From assembly GCF_003473545.1 (NCBI RefSeq), contig NZ_QUCM01000040.1, forward strand, positions 1 to 8,678: DNA of 8,678 nucleotides, read 5' to 3'. Position numbers and translations under genes: made by a program. Shown piece by piece: positions 1 through 5,585 of this stretch (position 1 is the stretch's first letter; each line of letters opens with the position of its first letter). Under the pieces are notes generated by a model. That model had not been told where the DNA came from. It made no database searches and worked only from the letters and a program-made list of their open reading frames with translations. Source of the stretch: Clostridium sp. AM22-11AC (GTDB taxonomy: Bacteria > Bacillota > Clostridia > Lachnospirales > Lachnospiraceae).

Positions 1-44
1 ATTGAATTTTCAAGGTTCAACACACCACATCGGTGTGGGAAGTT
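1..44. other. Non-coding flank with weak hairpin downstream of the PTS gene
   Basis: This stretch follows the stop codon of the minus-strand PTS gene. It holds a 6-bp inverted repeat, CACACC at 21-26 and GGTGTG at 32-37, with a 5-nt loop. On the minus strand the hairpin is followed by TTGAACC rather than a T run, so it is a poor intrinsic terminator. No gene is visible here. Confidence 0.3.
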
Positions 45-1139
45 TTAGTAACTTAACTTTAAGTCTCCTTCTTTGACCCAGCCGATCTTCTTTAAGAACA
101 TATTGATGATCGGGCAGATCACTGCAGGAAGGATAATGGATACAAGAAGCAGTCCAGCCCAGTCACCTGTTGTAATAGCTGCCTTGGTTCCCTCAGAAAC
201 GTCTTTGACCCAGCCTGTATACACGCCGATCTGACCAACCAGACCACAGGTACCCATACCGGAAGAAACAGCAGCTCCGTTCATTTCCATATGGAAGAGA
301 CAGGTTGCGATCGGTCCTGTAATAGCGGAAGTAACGATCGGTGCGATCCAGATCTTAGGATTTTTTACAATATTTCCCATCTGGAGCATGGATGTACCAA
401 TTCCCTGGGATACCAGACCGCCCCATTTATTCTCCGGGAAAGACATAACTGCAAAACCTACCATTTGGGCACAGCAGCCTGCTACTGCTGCTCCGCCAGC
501 CAGTCCTGTAAGACCTAAAGCTGCGCAGATGGCTGCGGAAGAAATCGGAAGTGTCAGGGCAATACCTACAAATACAGATACTAAAATACCCATTAAGAAT
601 GGCTGAAGCTCTGTTGCCCACATGATCACATTTCCCACCTTCATGGCTGCTTTTCCAAGAGCCGGTGCAAGAAGTGCAGATAATGCGATACCTACGCCAA
701 TGGTAACAAGAGGTGTAACAAGGATATCCACTTTTGTCTCTTTGGAAACAGCCTTACCTGCTTCTGATGCCAGAACTGCTACAAACAGAACTGCCAGAGG
801 ACCACCTGCGCCGCCAAGTGCATTGGATGCAAAACCTACGGTGATCAGGGAAAATAATACAAGGGGCGGGCAGTGAAGGGCATAGCCAATCGCTACCGCC
901 ATAGCCGGGCCACTCATGGCAGATGCAAGGCCGCCTACTGTATAGGCTGTATCATTGACTGTTGCTACTGTCATAGTCAGAAACGGAATATGAAGCTGAC
1001 TTCCCAGTGTATTGATAATGGTTCCGATCAAAAGGGAACAGAACAGTCCCTGCGCCATTGCACCAAGAGCATCAATGCCATACCGTTTTACACTGATCTC
1101 AATGTCTTTCCGGTGCAGAAAATCTTTTAACTTTTCCAT
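45..1139 (-). CDS. PTS EIIC-type membrane protein (PTS_EIIC_2 / PfoR-like)
   Basis: This is a 364-residue integral membrane protein of the EIIC family that includes the PfoR-type proteins of clostridia. EIIC domains carry sugars across the membrane as partners of phosphorylating EIIA/EIIB domains. Some PfoR-like members were first described as regulators, so the substrate and even the transport role are uncertain. The N-terminus is short and charged (residues 1-19). Hydrophobic, Gly/Ala-rich segments follow at about 20-46, 69-88, 91-131, 138-162, 181-232, 262-282 and 328-349, giving roughly 8-10 membrane spans. There is no EIIA or EIIB domain in the protein and no such gene nearby. The start is supported by GGAGG (1144-1148) 4 nt upstream and by a sigma-A promoter at 1191-1219. 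The protein appears complete. The gene belongs to the chromosome, outside the mobile element. Confidence 0.88.
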   Translation of the reverse strand: MEKLKDFLHRKDIEISVKRYGIDALGAMAQGLFCSLLIGTIINTLGSQLHIPFLTMTVATVNDTAYTVGGLASAMSGPAMAVAIGYALHCPPLVLFSLITVGFASNALGGAGGPLAVLFVAVLASEAGKAVSKETKVDILVTPLVTIGVGIALSALLAPALGKAAMKVGNVIMWATELQPFLMGILVSVFVGIALTLPISSAAICAALGLTGLAGGAAVAGCCAQMVGFAVMSFPENKWGGLVSQGIGTSMLQMGNIVKNPKIWIAPIVTSAITGPIATCLFHMEMNGAAVSSGMGTCGLVGQIGVYTGWVKDVSEGTKAAITTGDWAGLLLVSIILPAVICPIINMFLKKIGWVKEGDLKLSY

Positions 1140-1190
1140 AATGCCTCCATAACATAATCTGTTTTCTTTTCATCATTTAACGTCCCCGCA

Positions 1191-1219
1191 ATTTTAACTC
1201 TGTTTTTCTGTCTTGTCAA
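1191..1219 (-). promoter_or_regulatory. Sigma-A promoter of the PTS gene
   Basis: Read on the minus strand, TTGACA (1214-1219) and TAAAAT (1191-1196) are separated by exactly 17 nt. This is a near-consensus housekeeping promoter about 50 nt upstream of the PTS start codon. Confidence 0.8.
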
Positions 1220-1244
1220 TTACTTTTGTCATATGACAAGACAG
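1208..1244. promoter_or_regulatory. Inverted-repeat operator candidate over the PTS promoter
   Basis: Two nested palindromic elements overlap and flank the -35 box. CTGTCTTGTCA (1208-1218) is repeated perfectly inverted as TGACAAGACAG (1234-1244). In between lies a perfect 14-bp palindrome, TTGTCATATGACAA (1226-1239). The placement suggests control by a dimeric DNA-binding protein, perhaps of the GntR type. The regulator is not in this window. Confidence 0.55.
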
Positions 1245-1294
1245 TTGACTTTACAAAAACAGTTCAAAGCAGTCTGCACACTTTTACACATACC

Positions 1295-1321
1295 AAAAAG
1301 CCAGGAGTTAAACTCCTGGCT
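1295..1321 (-). terminator. Rho-independent terminator, minus strand
   Basis: AGCCAGGAG and CTCCTGGCT form a 9-bp perfect stem that can extend to 11 bp around the short TTAAA loop. It is followed on the minus strand by a run of five T (A1295-1299 on the plus strand). It ends transcripts from the right, either of the interrupted gene at 1477-2370 or of a short transcript starting near 1384. The plus-strand side lacks a T run. Confidence 0.75.
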
Positions 1322-1390
1322 CTCTGGTGTAATGCGAATAGGATTTCATTGTTTGTCTGCCGGAAAGCCTTTCCCGAACAGCTTGTATAG

Positions 1391-1419
1391 ATTTTAGCAT
1401 ACTTTTCATATAAATGCAA
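1391..1419 (-). promoter_or_regulatory. Possible promoter of a short non-coding transcript
   Basis: On the minus strand TTGCAT (1414-1419) and TAAAAT (1391-1396) are 17 nt apart. Transcription starting near 1384 would meet the terminator at 1295-1321 after about 90 nt with no convincing reading frame. The -35 box is weak (3 of 6). The rest of the gap between 1140 and 1476 shows no gene. Confidence 0.35.
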
Positions 1420-1476
1420 CTCATATTTAACAAAACAAGGCCTTATAGGGAATTTTTGTAACTTTTATGTAAAATT

Positions 1477-2370
1477 TCACCCTGCAAACATGACTCCATC
1501 CAGTACGCTTTCAAGTTCCTCCCCATTTATTTTCTGGGGCCAGTCACTGTTATACATAGATACCTTTCCGTACTGATCCCCATCATAACGAAAGATCACG
1601 TAACTTTCATTATCTGTCATGTAAAAATACAGTTTTGTTCCCACAGGGATCACTTCTGTTTTTCCATTTTCTCTTCCAGAGGCATCTGTCTTTTTTACAG
1701 TCAGTGCCTTTTTTACTGTAACCACTATTTCTGCCGGGCCTACCACATAAGGATCTCTGCTTTCTAAAAGTCCAGAGCTTCCTACATGATAATGTCTGCT
1801 GCCGGAATAGGTACTGAATGCGTTCATAGTCTTTTCAAGGTAAAGAGCACCTGGATCATTGTATGCAGCCACATCCTCGCTGTTGGTAAAAAGACTGTTC
1901 TCATTATAATTATACTCATATCGTATCAGTGCCGGAGTTCCCTCTACATATCCCAGATCATGGATCTGCCCATTTGTGATCTCATATACATTATCCGTAG
2001 TCCAGTCATTTTCTGCATGGGTCAGAACATGGAGAAAATGTCTGTCTCCTGATCTCACATAATATGCGTCCAGATTGAAATAGTACATATCGTTGAAATC
2101 CTGGCTTGCGACTTCTTCCTCTTTATTTTGGATCTGGATACGAAGGGCATTGTTTGCAAACCCATCTGCTCCGTAGGGATAAACACTTACATCAACAAAT
2201 GTACCGTCATTATAAATATCAGCACTGTAATCTGCATAAGCTGCGATCTTTACAGCATAATCTGCAGGTGCCGCCTGGTATTCTTCTTTTACCAGGTCCG
2301 GATACTTTTCAAAAGGAAGACTGATACTGATAAGACCTAAAGCCCAGGAACCAATCGTATAAGGATTAAT
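1477..2370 (-). pseudogene. 5'-truncated gene of unknown function, interrupted by the mobile element
   Basis: The minus-strand frame ends at TGA 1477-1479 and stays open rightward through 297 codons until an in-frame TAG at 2371-2373. The first ATG is at 2086-2088, yet about 94 codons upstream of it read as ordinary protein (IGSWALG, then KYPDLVKEEY, then VDVSVYPYGADG) with no ATG, GTG or TTG among them. A real gene therefore extends past its apparent start and has lost its 5' end where the integrated element begins. The visible part is polar, rich in Tyr, Asp and Asn and has no membrane spans. It contains Val/Lys-rich strands (VVTVKKALTVKK) and a C-terminal stretch (KLYFYMTDNESYVIFRYDGD) suggestive of a beta-rich extracytoplasmic domain. 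No family is recognised. A frame starting at 2088 could still yield a 203-residue fragment, but no good ribosome binding site precedes it. Confidence 0.75.
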
Positions 2371-2413
2371 CTAAATTATATATGTCTTTTTGACTATCTT
2401 TTTATATCTTCTT

Positions 2414-2455
2414 AAATGTCCGCAAAGCCTTATTTTATCGGCTCTACGGGCATTT
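2414..2455 (-). terminator. Stem-loop downstream of int
   Basis: The two 16-nt arms at 2414-2429 and 2440-2455 pair throughout if G-U pairs are allowed, around a 10-nt AT-rich loop. The arms begin AAATGTCCGC and end ACGGGCATTT. The hairpin lies 85 nt beyond the int stop, just inside the element end. On the minus strand it runs into CATTTAAG, a short T tract, so it may end int transcription. It could also insulate the element from host transcription entering from the left. Confidence 0.55.
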
Positions 2456-2460
2456 TGCTT

Positions 2461-2537
2461 TTGTGGTAAACCTCACATATCTAGGTCTATCTTCTTATAT
2501 TTTCTCTATCAAACGTGGTTAAAATCGTGGTAAATAC
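2461..2537 (+). repeat. Integrase arm-type direct repeats (DR-like)
   Basis: Three same-strand copies of a GTGGTAAA-type motif lie between the element end and the int stop codon. They are TGTGGTAAACCT (2462-2473), CGTGGTTAAAAT (2514-2525) and CGTGGTAAATAC (2526-2537); the last two are directly adjacent. Tn916 integrase binds short direct repeats near its ends through its N-terminal domain, and these sit in the equivalent place. Binding itself is inferred. Confidence 0.6.
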
Positions 2538-2539
2538 TT

Positions 2540-3733
2540 CTATGCAATTAGACGCTGAACCTCTGATTTTGCGGTATCTATGGACGCATGAGCGTACCAA
2601 TTCATTGTGATACTAATGTTTGAATGCCCCATGATATACTGTAAATCTTTTGGGTTCATGTTCTTGCTTGCCAGCCTTGTGCAGAACGTATGGCGTAGCG
2701 TATGCGGTGTGATATGTGGCAAGGGATTGTCTTTGTGGTGCTTGTTGTATTTCTTTACCATACGGACAAATAAGGCGTTGTAATCAATCGCAACTTTTGG
2801 CTTGCCTTTCTGATTGACAAATAGGAAGTTGCCCCGTCCGTCTATCACAAATGGTTCTGCCTTTGGGCGTTTCTTCATAACCCGTTGAAATGCCTGTATC
2901 GTTTCTTTGCTTAATGGCACTTGCCTTATTCCGCTTTTTGTTTTAGGCGTTTCAATGTAATAGCCTTGTTCCTTGCTCTTTAATAACTGGTGGTCGATAA
3001 TCACAACTTCATTCTTGAAATCAATGTCGGCTACTGTCAGTCCGCACAGTTCCGAGATACGAAGTCCTGTTTTTAATAATATCAGCATATCATCATAATA
3101 TTTGTGATACACATTGTCCGTCTTGATGAATGAGAGTAAGGCTTGTTCCTGTTCCTCTGTCAATGCGACTTTCTCTTTGGTATCATTTTCTATGACTTCA
3201 CTTAACTTGAAATCAAAGGGATTTTTCCTTACACAATCGTCTTGTATGGCGATATAGAATGACGCTTTTAACGAGCGTTTATGGTTGTTAATGGTATTGT
3301 AGGAAAAGCCTTTGTCTTTCATGCGTAACGCCCATTCTTTAGCGTCAGAGGGTTTGATTGTATCAATGCTCCTAGCACCCAGCTTGTCCTCTTTCAATAA
3401 CCGCATGAGTTGTTCCCGTTGTTTTTGTGTGCTTTTCTTCACATTTGCCCTCTGTGCGTTCTGTTTGGCATAGAGTTGGCAAAGCGTCATTTTCTTGCCT
3501 GTGCTGTCGATACCGTCCTCAATATCCCGTCTTATCTGCTGTTCCAGTTCTCGAAGTGAGGGTTTTTCCCGTTTTCCCTTTGGTGTCGGGTCTGTGGGTG
3601 TCAATCTCCAAGCATACACATATTTTGTGTTTCCAAATGCGTCCACATATTTATATAAGTATTTTCCGTCTGTTCGTTGGCTCTCTCCAGTATGCAGGAT
3701 ACGTCCTTTGTTATCCCGTCTTTTTTCTTTCAT
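2540..3733 (-). CDS. int: Tyrosine recombinase integrase, Tn916/Tn1549 family
   Basis: This 397-residue site-specific recombinase catalyses excision and integration of the element through a circular form. The N-terminal 70 residues match the Tn916-type arm-binding domain (RRDNKGRILHTGESQR, then GKYLYKYVDAFG). A SAM-like core-binding domain spans about 80-175 and includes KMTLCQLYAKQNAQR and CVRKNPFDF. The catalytic domain spans about 190-397. Its active-site residues are visible: R225 in TGLRISEL, a lysine in ETPKTKSG (264 or 266), H344 and R347 in HTLRH, H370 in MGHSN and nucleophile Y380 in NWYAHA. Length agrees with the Tn1549-type enzyme (about 397) and is slightly shorter than Tn916 Int (405). 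AAAGGAG (3742-3748) lies 8 nt before the ATG. It follows xis in the same direction after a structured 78-nt gap. The protein looks intact. Confidence 0.96.
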   Translation of the reverse strand: MKEKRRDNKGRILHTGESQRTDGKYLYKYVDAFGNTKYVYAWRLTPTDPTPKGKREKPSLRELEQQIRRDIEDGIDSTGKKMTLCQLYAKQNAQRANVKKSTQKQREQLMRLLKEDKLGARSIDTIKPSDAKEWALRMKDKGFSYNTINNHKRSLKASFYIAIQDDCVRKNPFDFKLSEVIENDTKEKVALTEEQEQALLSFIKTDNVYHKYYDDMLILLKTGLRISELCGLTVADIDFKNEVVIIDHQLLKSKEQGYYIETPKTKSGIRQVPLSKETIQAFQRVMKKRPKAEPFVIDGRGNFLFVNQKGKPKVAIDYNALFVRMVKKYNKHHKDNPLPHITPHTLRHTFCTRLASKNMNPKDLQYIMGHSNISITMNWYAHASIDTAKSEVQRLIA

Positions 3734-3741
3734 GGTGTCTG

Positions 3742-3804
3742 CTCCTTTCCTTGTTGGAAAGAGCCTTGATATGACTTGTGTTCATCATAACACATACAAG
3801 GCTC
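3742..3804 (-). promoter_or_regulatory. Structured int leader with sequestered ribosome binding site
   Basis: In the xis-int gap the minus-strand RNA can form two adjacent hairpins. The first pairs GAGCCTTG with CAAGGCTC (3797-3804 and 3761-3768), with an inner TGTGTT/AACACA pairing (3789-3794 and 3777-3782). The second pairs CTTTCC (3756-3761) with GGAAAG (3745-3750) around AACAA and buries most of the int Shine-Dalgarno, AAAGGAG (3742-3748). Translation of int may therefore be held below that of xis. Neither hairpin has a proper T run, so termination is less likely. Confidence 0.5.
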
Positions 3805-3811
3805 ATTTGCA

Positions 3812-4015
3812 CTAGATAGCGTCCAATTTGTCAATGACCTGTTCAAACTGTCGGCGTTTAATCTGTATGCGGTTGCCATTCATAATGAGCCAGCCAGCGT
3901 CCTTGTTTTCCTCTGCCAATCGTCTTAACTTGTTTTCTCCGATACGGAAATACTTTGACGCTTCTTCAATGGTAAGGGTGTATTTTTCCCATACGGGAAT
4001 ATCGTTGTTATTCAT
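3812..4015 (-). CDS. xis: Excisionase, Tn916 Xis family
   Basis: This is a 67-residue winged-helix DNA-binding protein. It bends the element ends and directs Int toward excision. The sequence is nearly that of Tn916 Xis: a basic N-terminal MerR/excisionase-like helix-turn-helix ([20 protein letters not shown], residues 14-33), then [13 protein letters not shown] (42-54) forming the wing, and the closing segment IDKLDAI. The start ATG overlaps the upstream initiator stop codon by one base (TGATG), with AAAGGGGG (4022-4029) 6 nt upstream, so the two genes are probably co-transcribed and translationally coupled. int follows 78 nt downstream. Confidence 0.96.
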   Translation of the reverse strand: MNNNDIPVWEKYTLTIEEASKYFRIGENKLRRLAEENKDAGWLIMNGNRIQIKRRQFEQVIDKLDAI

Positions 4016-5025
4016 CAGATACCCCCTTTCCCATGTTTCGTGTCATACTGGATATAGGGGATAAGGTCGGTGCGGTTTATCCTCTGTAAATGGGCGGTTA
4101 ATTTACTGGAAAGGGAACTGCTGTATCTTGCCTTATCAAGCATAGTTCCTACTTTTTCCAGTCCACCTAATGCGTCATGTTCTTCTAAGAAATAAAAACT
4201 TTTGACAGCGGAAATCACGCCACCCTCTGTGAGCCATTGCTGTGTTTCCTCAAGGGAATTTTGCTGTTTTGGTACTTGCAGTTTCAAGACTTCCACAGCC
4301 CCTAAAAAGCGTTCCCAAAATCTACACGTTTTCCACCTGCTTTTATTACTTTCGTTTCTGTTTGGCACGACAAAGCGTAGGTTGTTTGCCAGTAGCCCGA
4401 AAGCCAGTTCCCCAAGTTCCAGCGGTCTGTCCTTAAATGTCATGGCAAAAACATGAGCCTTATCATCACGCAGTTGCATTTCTGTCCGTTTCCAACTGCC
4501 GACTTCCTCAAGCGTCTTATTATGTTTTGAACAGACTTCCTTATCCTTATCATAAAAGCGGTAGGATAATCCAGATTTTCCAGCACCGATATAAACAGTC
4601 TTTGCGGTGTCGAAATCGTCAAACTTGCTTTCATCAAAGTGGTAGCCCTCACTATTGGAGATAAATTCCTCTTTTTCGCATTTCTTCTTTATCTGCTCTA
4701 TGGTAAAGAATGGCTTTTCGTTCCTATCATCAATGGCAATATCAAGTCTTGTGAAATGGAAGTTATCCAGTCCGTATCTTCGCTCGCAACGTCGGAACAT
4801 ATCCCCAAAGGTATAATTCCTACTGTCGAGAATACGGAAAATATCATCACAACCTCTGCCAGTCATAACAAGATAACAGCCTAACCCTTGTGGGTTGTCC
4901 TCTGTTTTTCTTGCGTCCCCCGATACATAAATATCTCCAATCTGCCAGCGTGCTTGATAGGTCTTGAATTTAACGCTTGCCGAATAGACATTGAAAATGT
5001 CAGTCGGTAAATCTAAAATGTGCAT
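4015..5025 (-). CDS. Rep_trans-family replication initiator / MobT-like relaxase, 5' end disrupted
   Basis: This frame encodes 336 residues of a rolling-circle initiator-type protein (Rep_trans family, the family of Tn916 Orf20/MobT). Such proteins nick one strand at an origin and stay bound to the 5' end. Visible family features are [10 protein letters not shown] (residues 91-100), a metal-binding strand; [17 protein letters not shown] (144-160), which holds a candidate catalytic tyrosine; and [10 protein letters not shown] (179-188). The fused N-terminal helix-turn-helix of Orf20 is absent. The ATG at 5023-5025 has no good ribosome binding site. In-frame codons upstream still read as family sequence (VKIDYISIVFDTATAED) but reach a stop at 5113-5115 with no start. 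A properly placed ATG with AAAGGAG lies at 5111-5113 one base out of frame, so the gene probably carries a frameshift near 5090-5094. It is coupled to xis downstream. Confidence 0.8.
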   Translation of the reverse strand: MHILDLPTDIFNVYSASVKFKTYQARWQIGDIYVSGDARKTEDNPQGLGCYLVMTGRGCDDIFRILDSRNYTFGDMFRRCERRYGLDNFHFTRLDIAIDDRNEKPFFTIEQIKKKCEKEEFISNSEGYHFDESKFDDFDTAKTVYIGAGKSGLSYRFYDKDKEVCSKHNKTLEEVGSWKRTEMQLRDDKAHVFAMTFKDRPLELGELAFGLLANNLRFVVPNRNESNKSRWKTCRFWERFLGAVEVLKLQVPKQQNSLEETQQWLTEGGVISAVKSFYFLEEHDALGGLEKVGTMLDKARYSSSLSSKLTAHLQRINRTDLIPYIQYDTKHGKGGI

Positions 5026-5086
5026 GATAACATCTTCTGCGGTTGCAGTATCAAATACAATGCTGATGTAATCAATCTTAACGGAT

Positions 5087-5123
5087 AAATTTTTGTGTGT
5101 AGTTATAGTGCATTACTCCTTTC
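5087..5123 (-). promoter_or_regulatory. Original start region of the initiator gene, out of frame
   Basis: On the minus strand GAAAGGAG (5116-5123) is followed by ATG (5111-5113). That frame gives MHYNYTQK and then stops at TAA after FIR. If the A5 run (5090-5094) had one A fewer, the frame would continue as MHYNYTQNLSVKIDY into the initiator. The Shine-Dalgarno to ATG gap is short (2 nt). Confidence 0.55.
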
Positions 5124-5128
5124 GTATG

Positions 5129-5146
5129 CCCCGTTTTTTTGCGGGG
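5129..5146. repeat. CCCCG/CGGGG stem-loop in the initiator leader
   Basis: CCCCG (5129-5133) and CGGGG (5142-5146) flank an 8-nt T-rich loop, immediately upstream of the initiator ribosome binding site. Its plan, a G/C-only stem next to the relaxase start, resembles the oriT stem of Tn916 and ICEBs1 (CCCCCC/GGGGGG beside the relaxase gene). The loop sequence is different, and an RNA role in the leader is equally possible. Confidence 0.45.
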
Positions 5147-5194
5147 TAAAAATAGCGTTTTGTCCTTTATTTATCACAGTTTCTAGGTACTATG

Positions 5195-5240
5195 ACATGT
5201 ATGCGCAGGGCGGTGTTACATGTATGCGCAGGGCGGTGTT
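5195..5240. repeat. Two exact 23-bp tandem repeats (iteron-like)
   Basis: A 23-bp unit at 5195-5217, beginning ACATGTATGCGC and ending GGCGGTGTT, is repeated exactly at 5218-5240. A degenerate start of a third copy (ACATATACGCCC) follows. The copies abut without spacer and lie about 80-130 bp upstream of the initiator gene, where iterons or binding sites of a Rep/relaxase are expected. The sequence is GC-richer than its surroundings. Confidence 0.7.
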
Positions 5241-5257
5241 ACATATACGCCCTTTAC

Positions 5258-5369
5258 GAACGCCTAAAGGCGTTCCCTTTCCAAAAGGAACTGTCTGTCC
5301 GAACACGTCTGGGGGACGTGCCCCGTCCAGCCAGCCCCTTTTGGAAACCACTATTTTCGGTCTGACAGT
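5258..5369. other. Candidate origin of replication/transfer: nested and interleaved inverted repeats
   Basis: Four inverted repeats crowd into 112 bp. GAACGCC (5258-5264) pairs with GGCGTTC (5269-5275). TTTCCAAAAGG (5278-5288) pairs with CCTTTTGGAAA (5337-5347). CACGTC (5304-5309) pairs with GACGTG (5315-5320). ACTGTC plus CCGAA (5290-5295, 5299-5303) pair with TTCGG plus GACAGT (5356-5360, 5364-5369). The second and fourth interleave, so they cannot form together in a simple fold. There is no credible reading frame. Its position between the initiator gene and the divergent regulator, beside the 23-bp repeats, fits a rolling-circle double-strand origin or an oriT. Confidence 0.6.
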
Positions 5370-5372
5370 CCA

Positions 5373-5453
5373 TGCTTATTCATGCTATCAAAGTGAAAAT
5401 ATATCTTCTCTATGCTTACTCAAGCGTGTGATTGACCCTAGCGTGCTTAATCA
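5373..5453 (+). repeat. Three TGCTTANTCA direct repeats
   Basis: TGCTTATTCA (5373-5382), TGCTTACTCA (5413-5422) and TGCTTAATCA (5444-5453) lie on the same strand, 40 and 31 bp apart. The first two extend to 12 of 14 matching bases (ATGCTTANTCANGC). They lie just upstream of the regulator promoter and may be operators for that regulator or secondary initiator sites. Confidence 0.5.
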
Positions 5454-5506
5454 CTCCATCTAATACGATAATAACGCCATTAGAATTACTTGTCAAGAAG
5501 TTTTTG

Positions 5507-5535
5507 TTGACTTTTGGATATATATTAAGTATGAT
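5507..5535 (+). promoter_or_regulatory. Promoter of the XRE regulator gene, with overlapping palindrome
   Basis: TTGACT (5507-5512) and TATGAT (5530-5535) are spaced by exactly 17 nt. An imperfect palindrome AAGTATGATATGCTT (5527-5541) covers the -10 box, which would suit autorepression by the XRE protein it drives. The start codon is 50 nt downstream. Confidence 0.75.
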
Positions 5536-5585
5536 ATGCTTATAAATACCAAGAGAAGCAACGAAAGGAGCGGTTATACTAAGTT

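Noticed and set aside
1..44. Intrinsic terminator of the PTS gene
   Set aside because: The 6-bp hairpin at 21-37 has no T run on the minus strand, so it is kept only as a weak hairpin.
291..1130. Several plus-strand open frames opposite the PTS gene
   Set aside because: They are antisense to a clear membrane-protein gene, lack ribosome binding sites and show no family pattern.
5195..5240. CRISPR array
   Set aside because: Only two copies, directly abutting with no spacer, and no cas genes.
5095..5463. Plus-strand open frame of 122 codons across the repeat region
   Set aside because: It is generated by the tandem and inverted repeats, has no ribosome binding site, and its composition does not look like protein coding.
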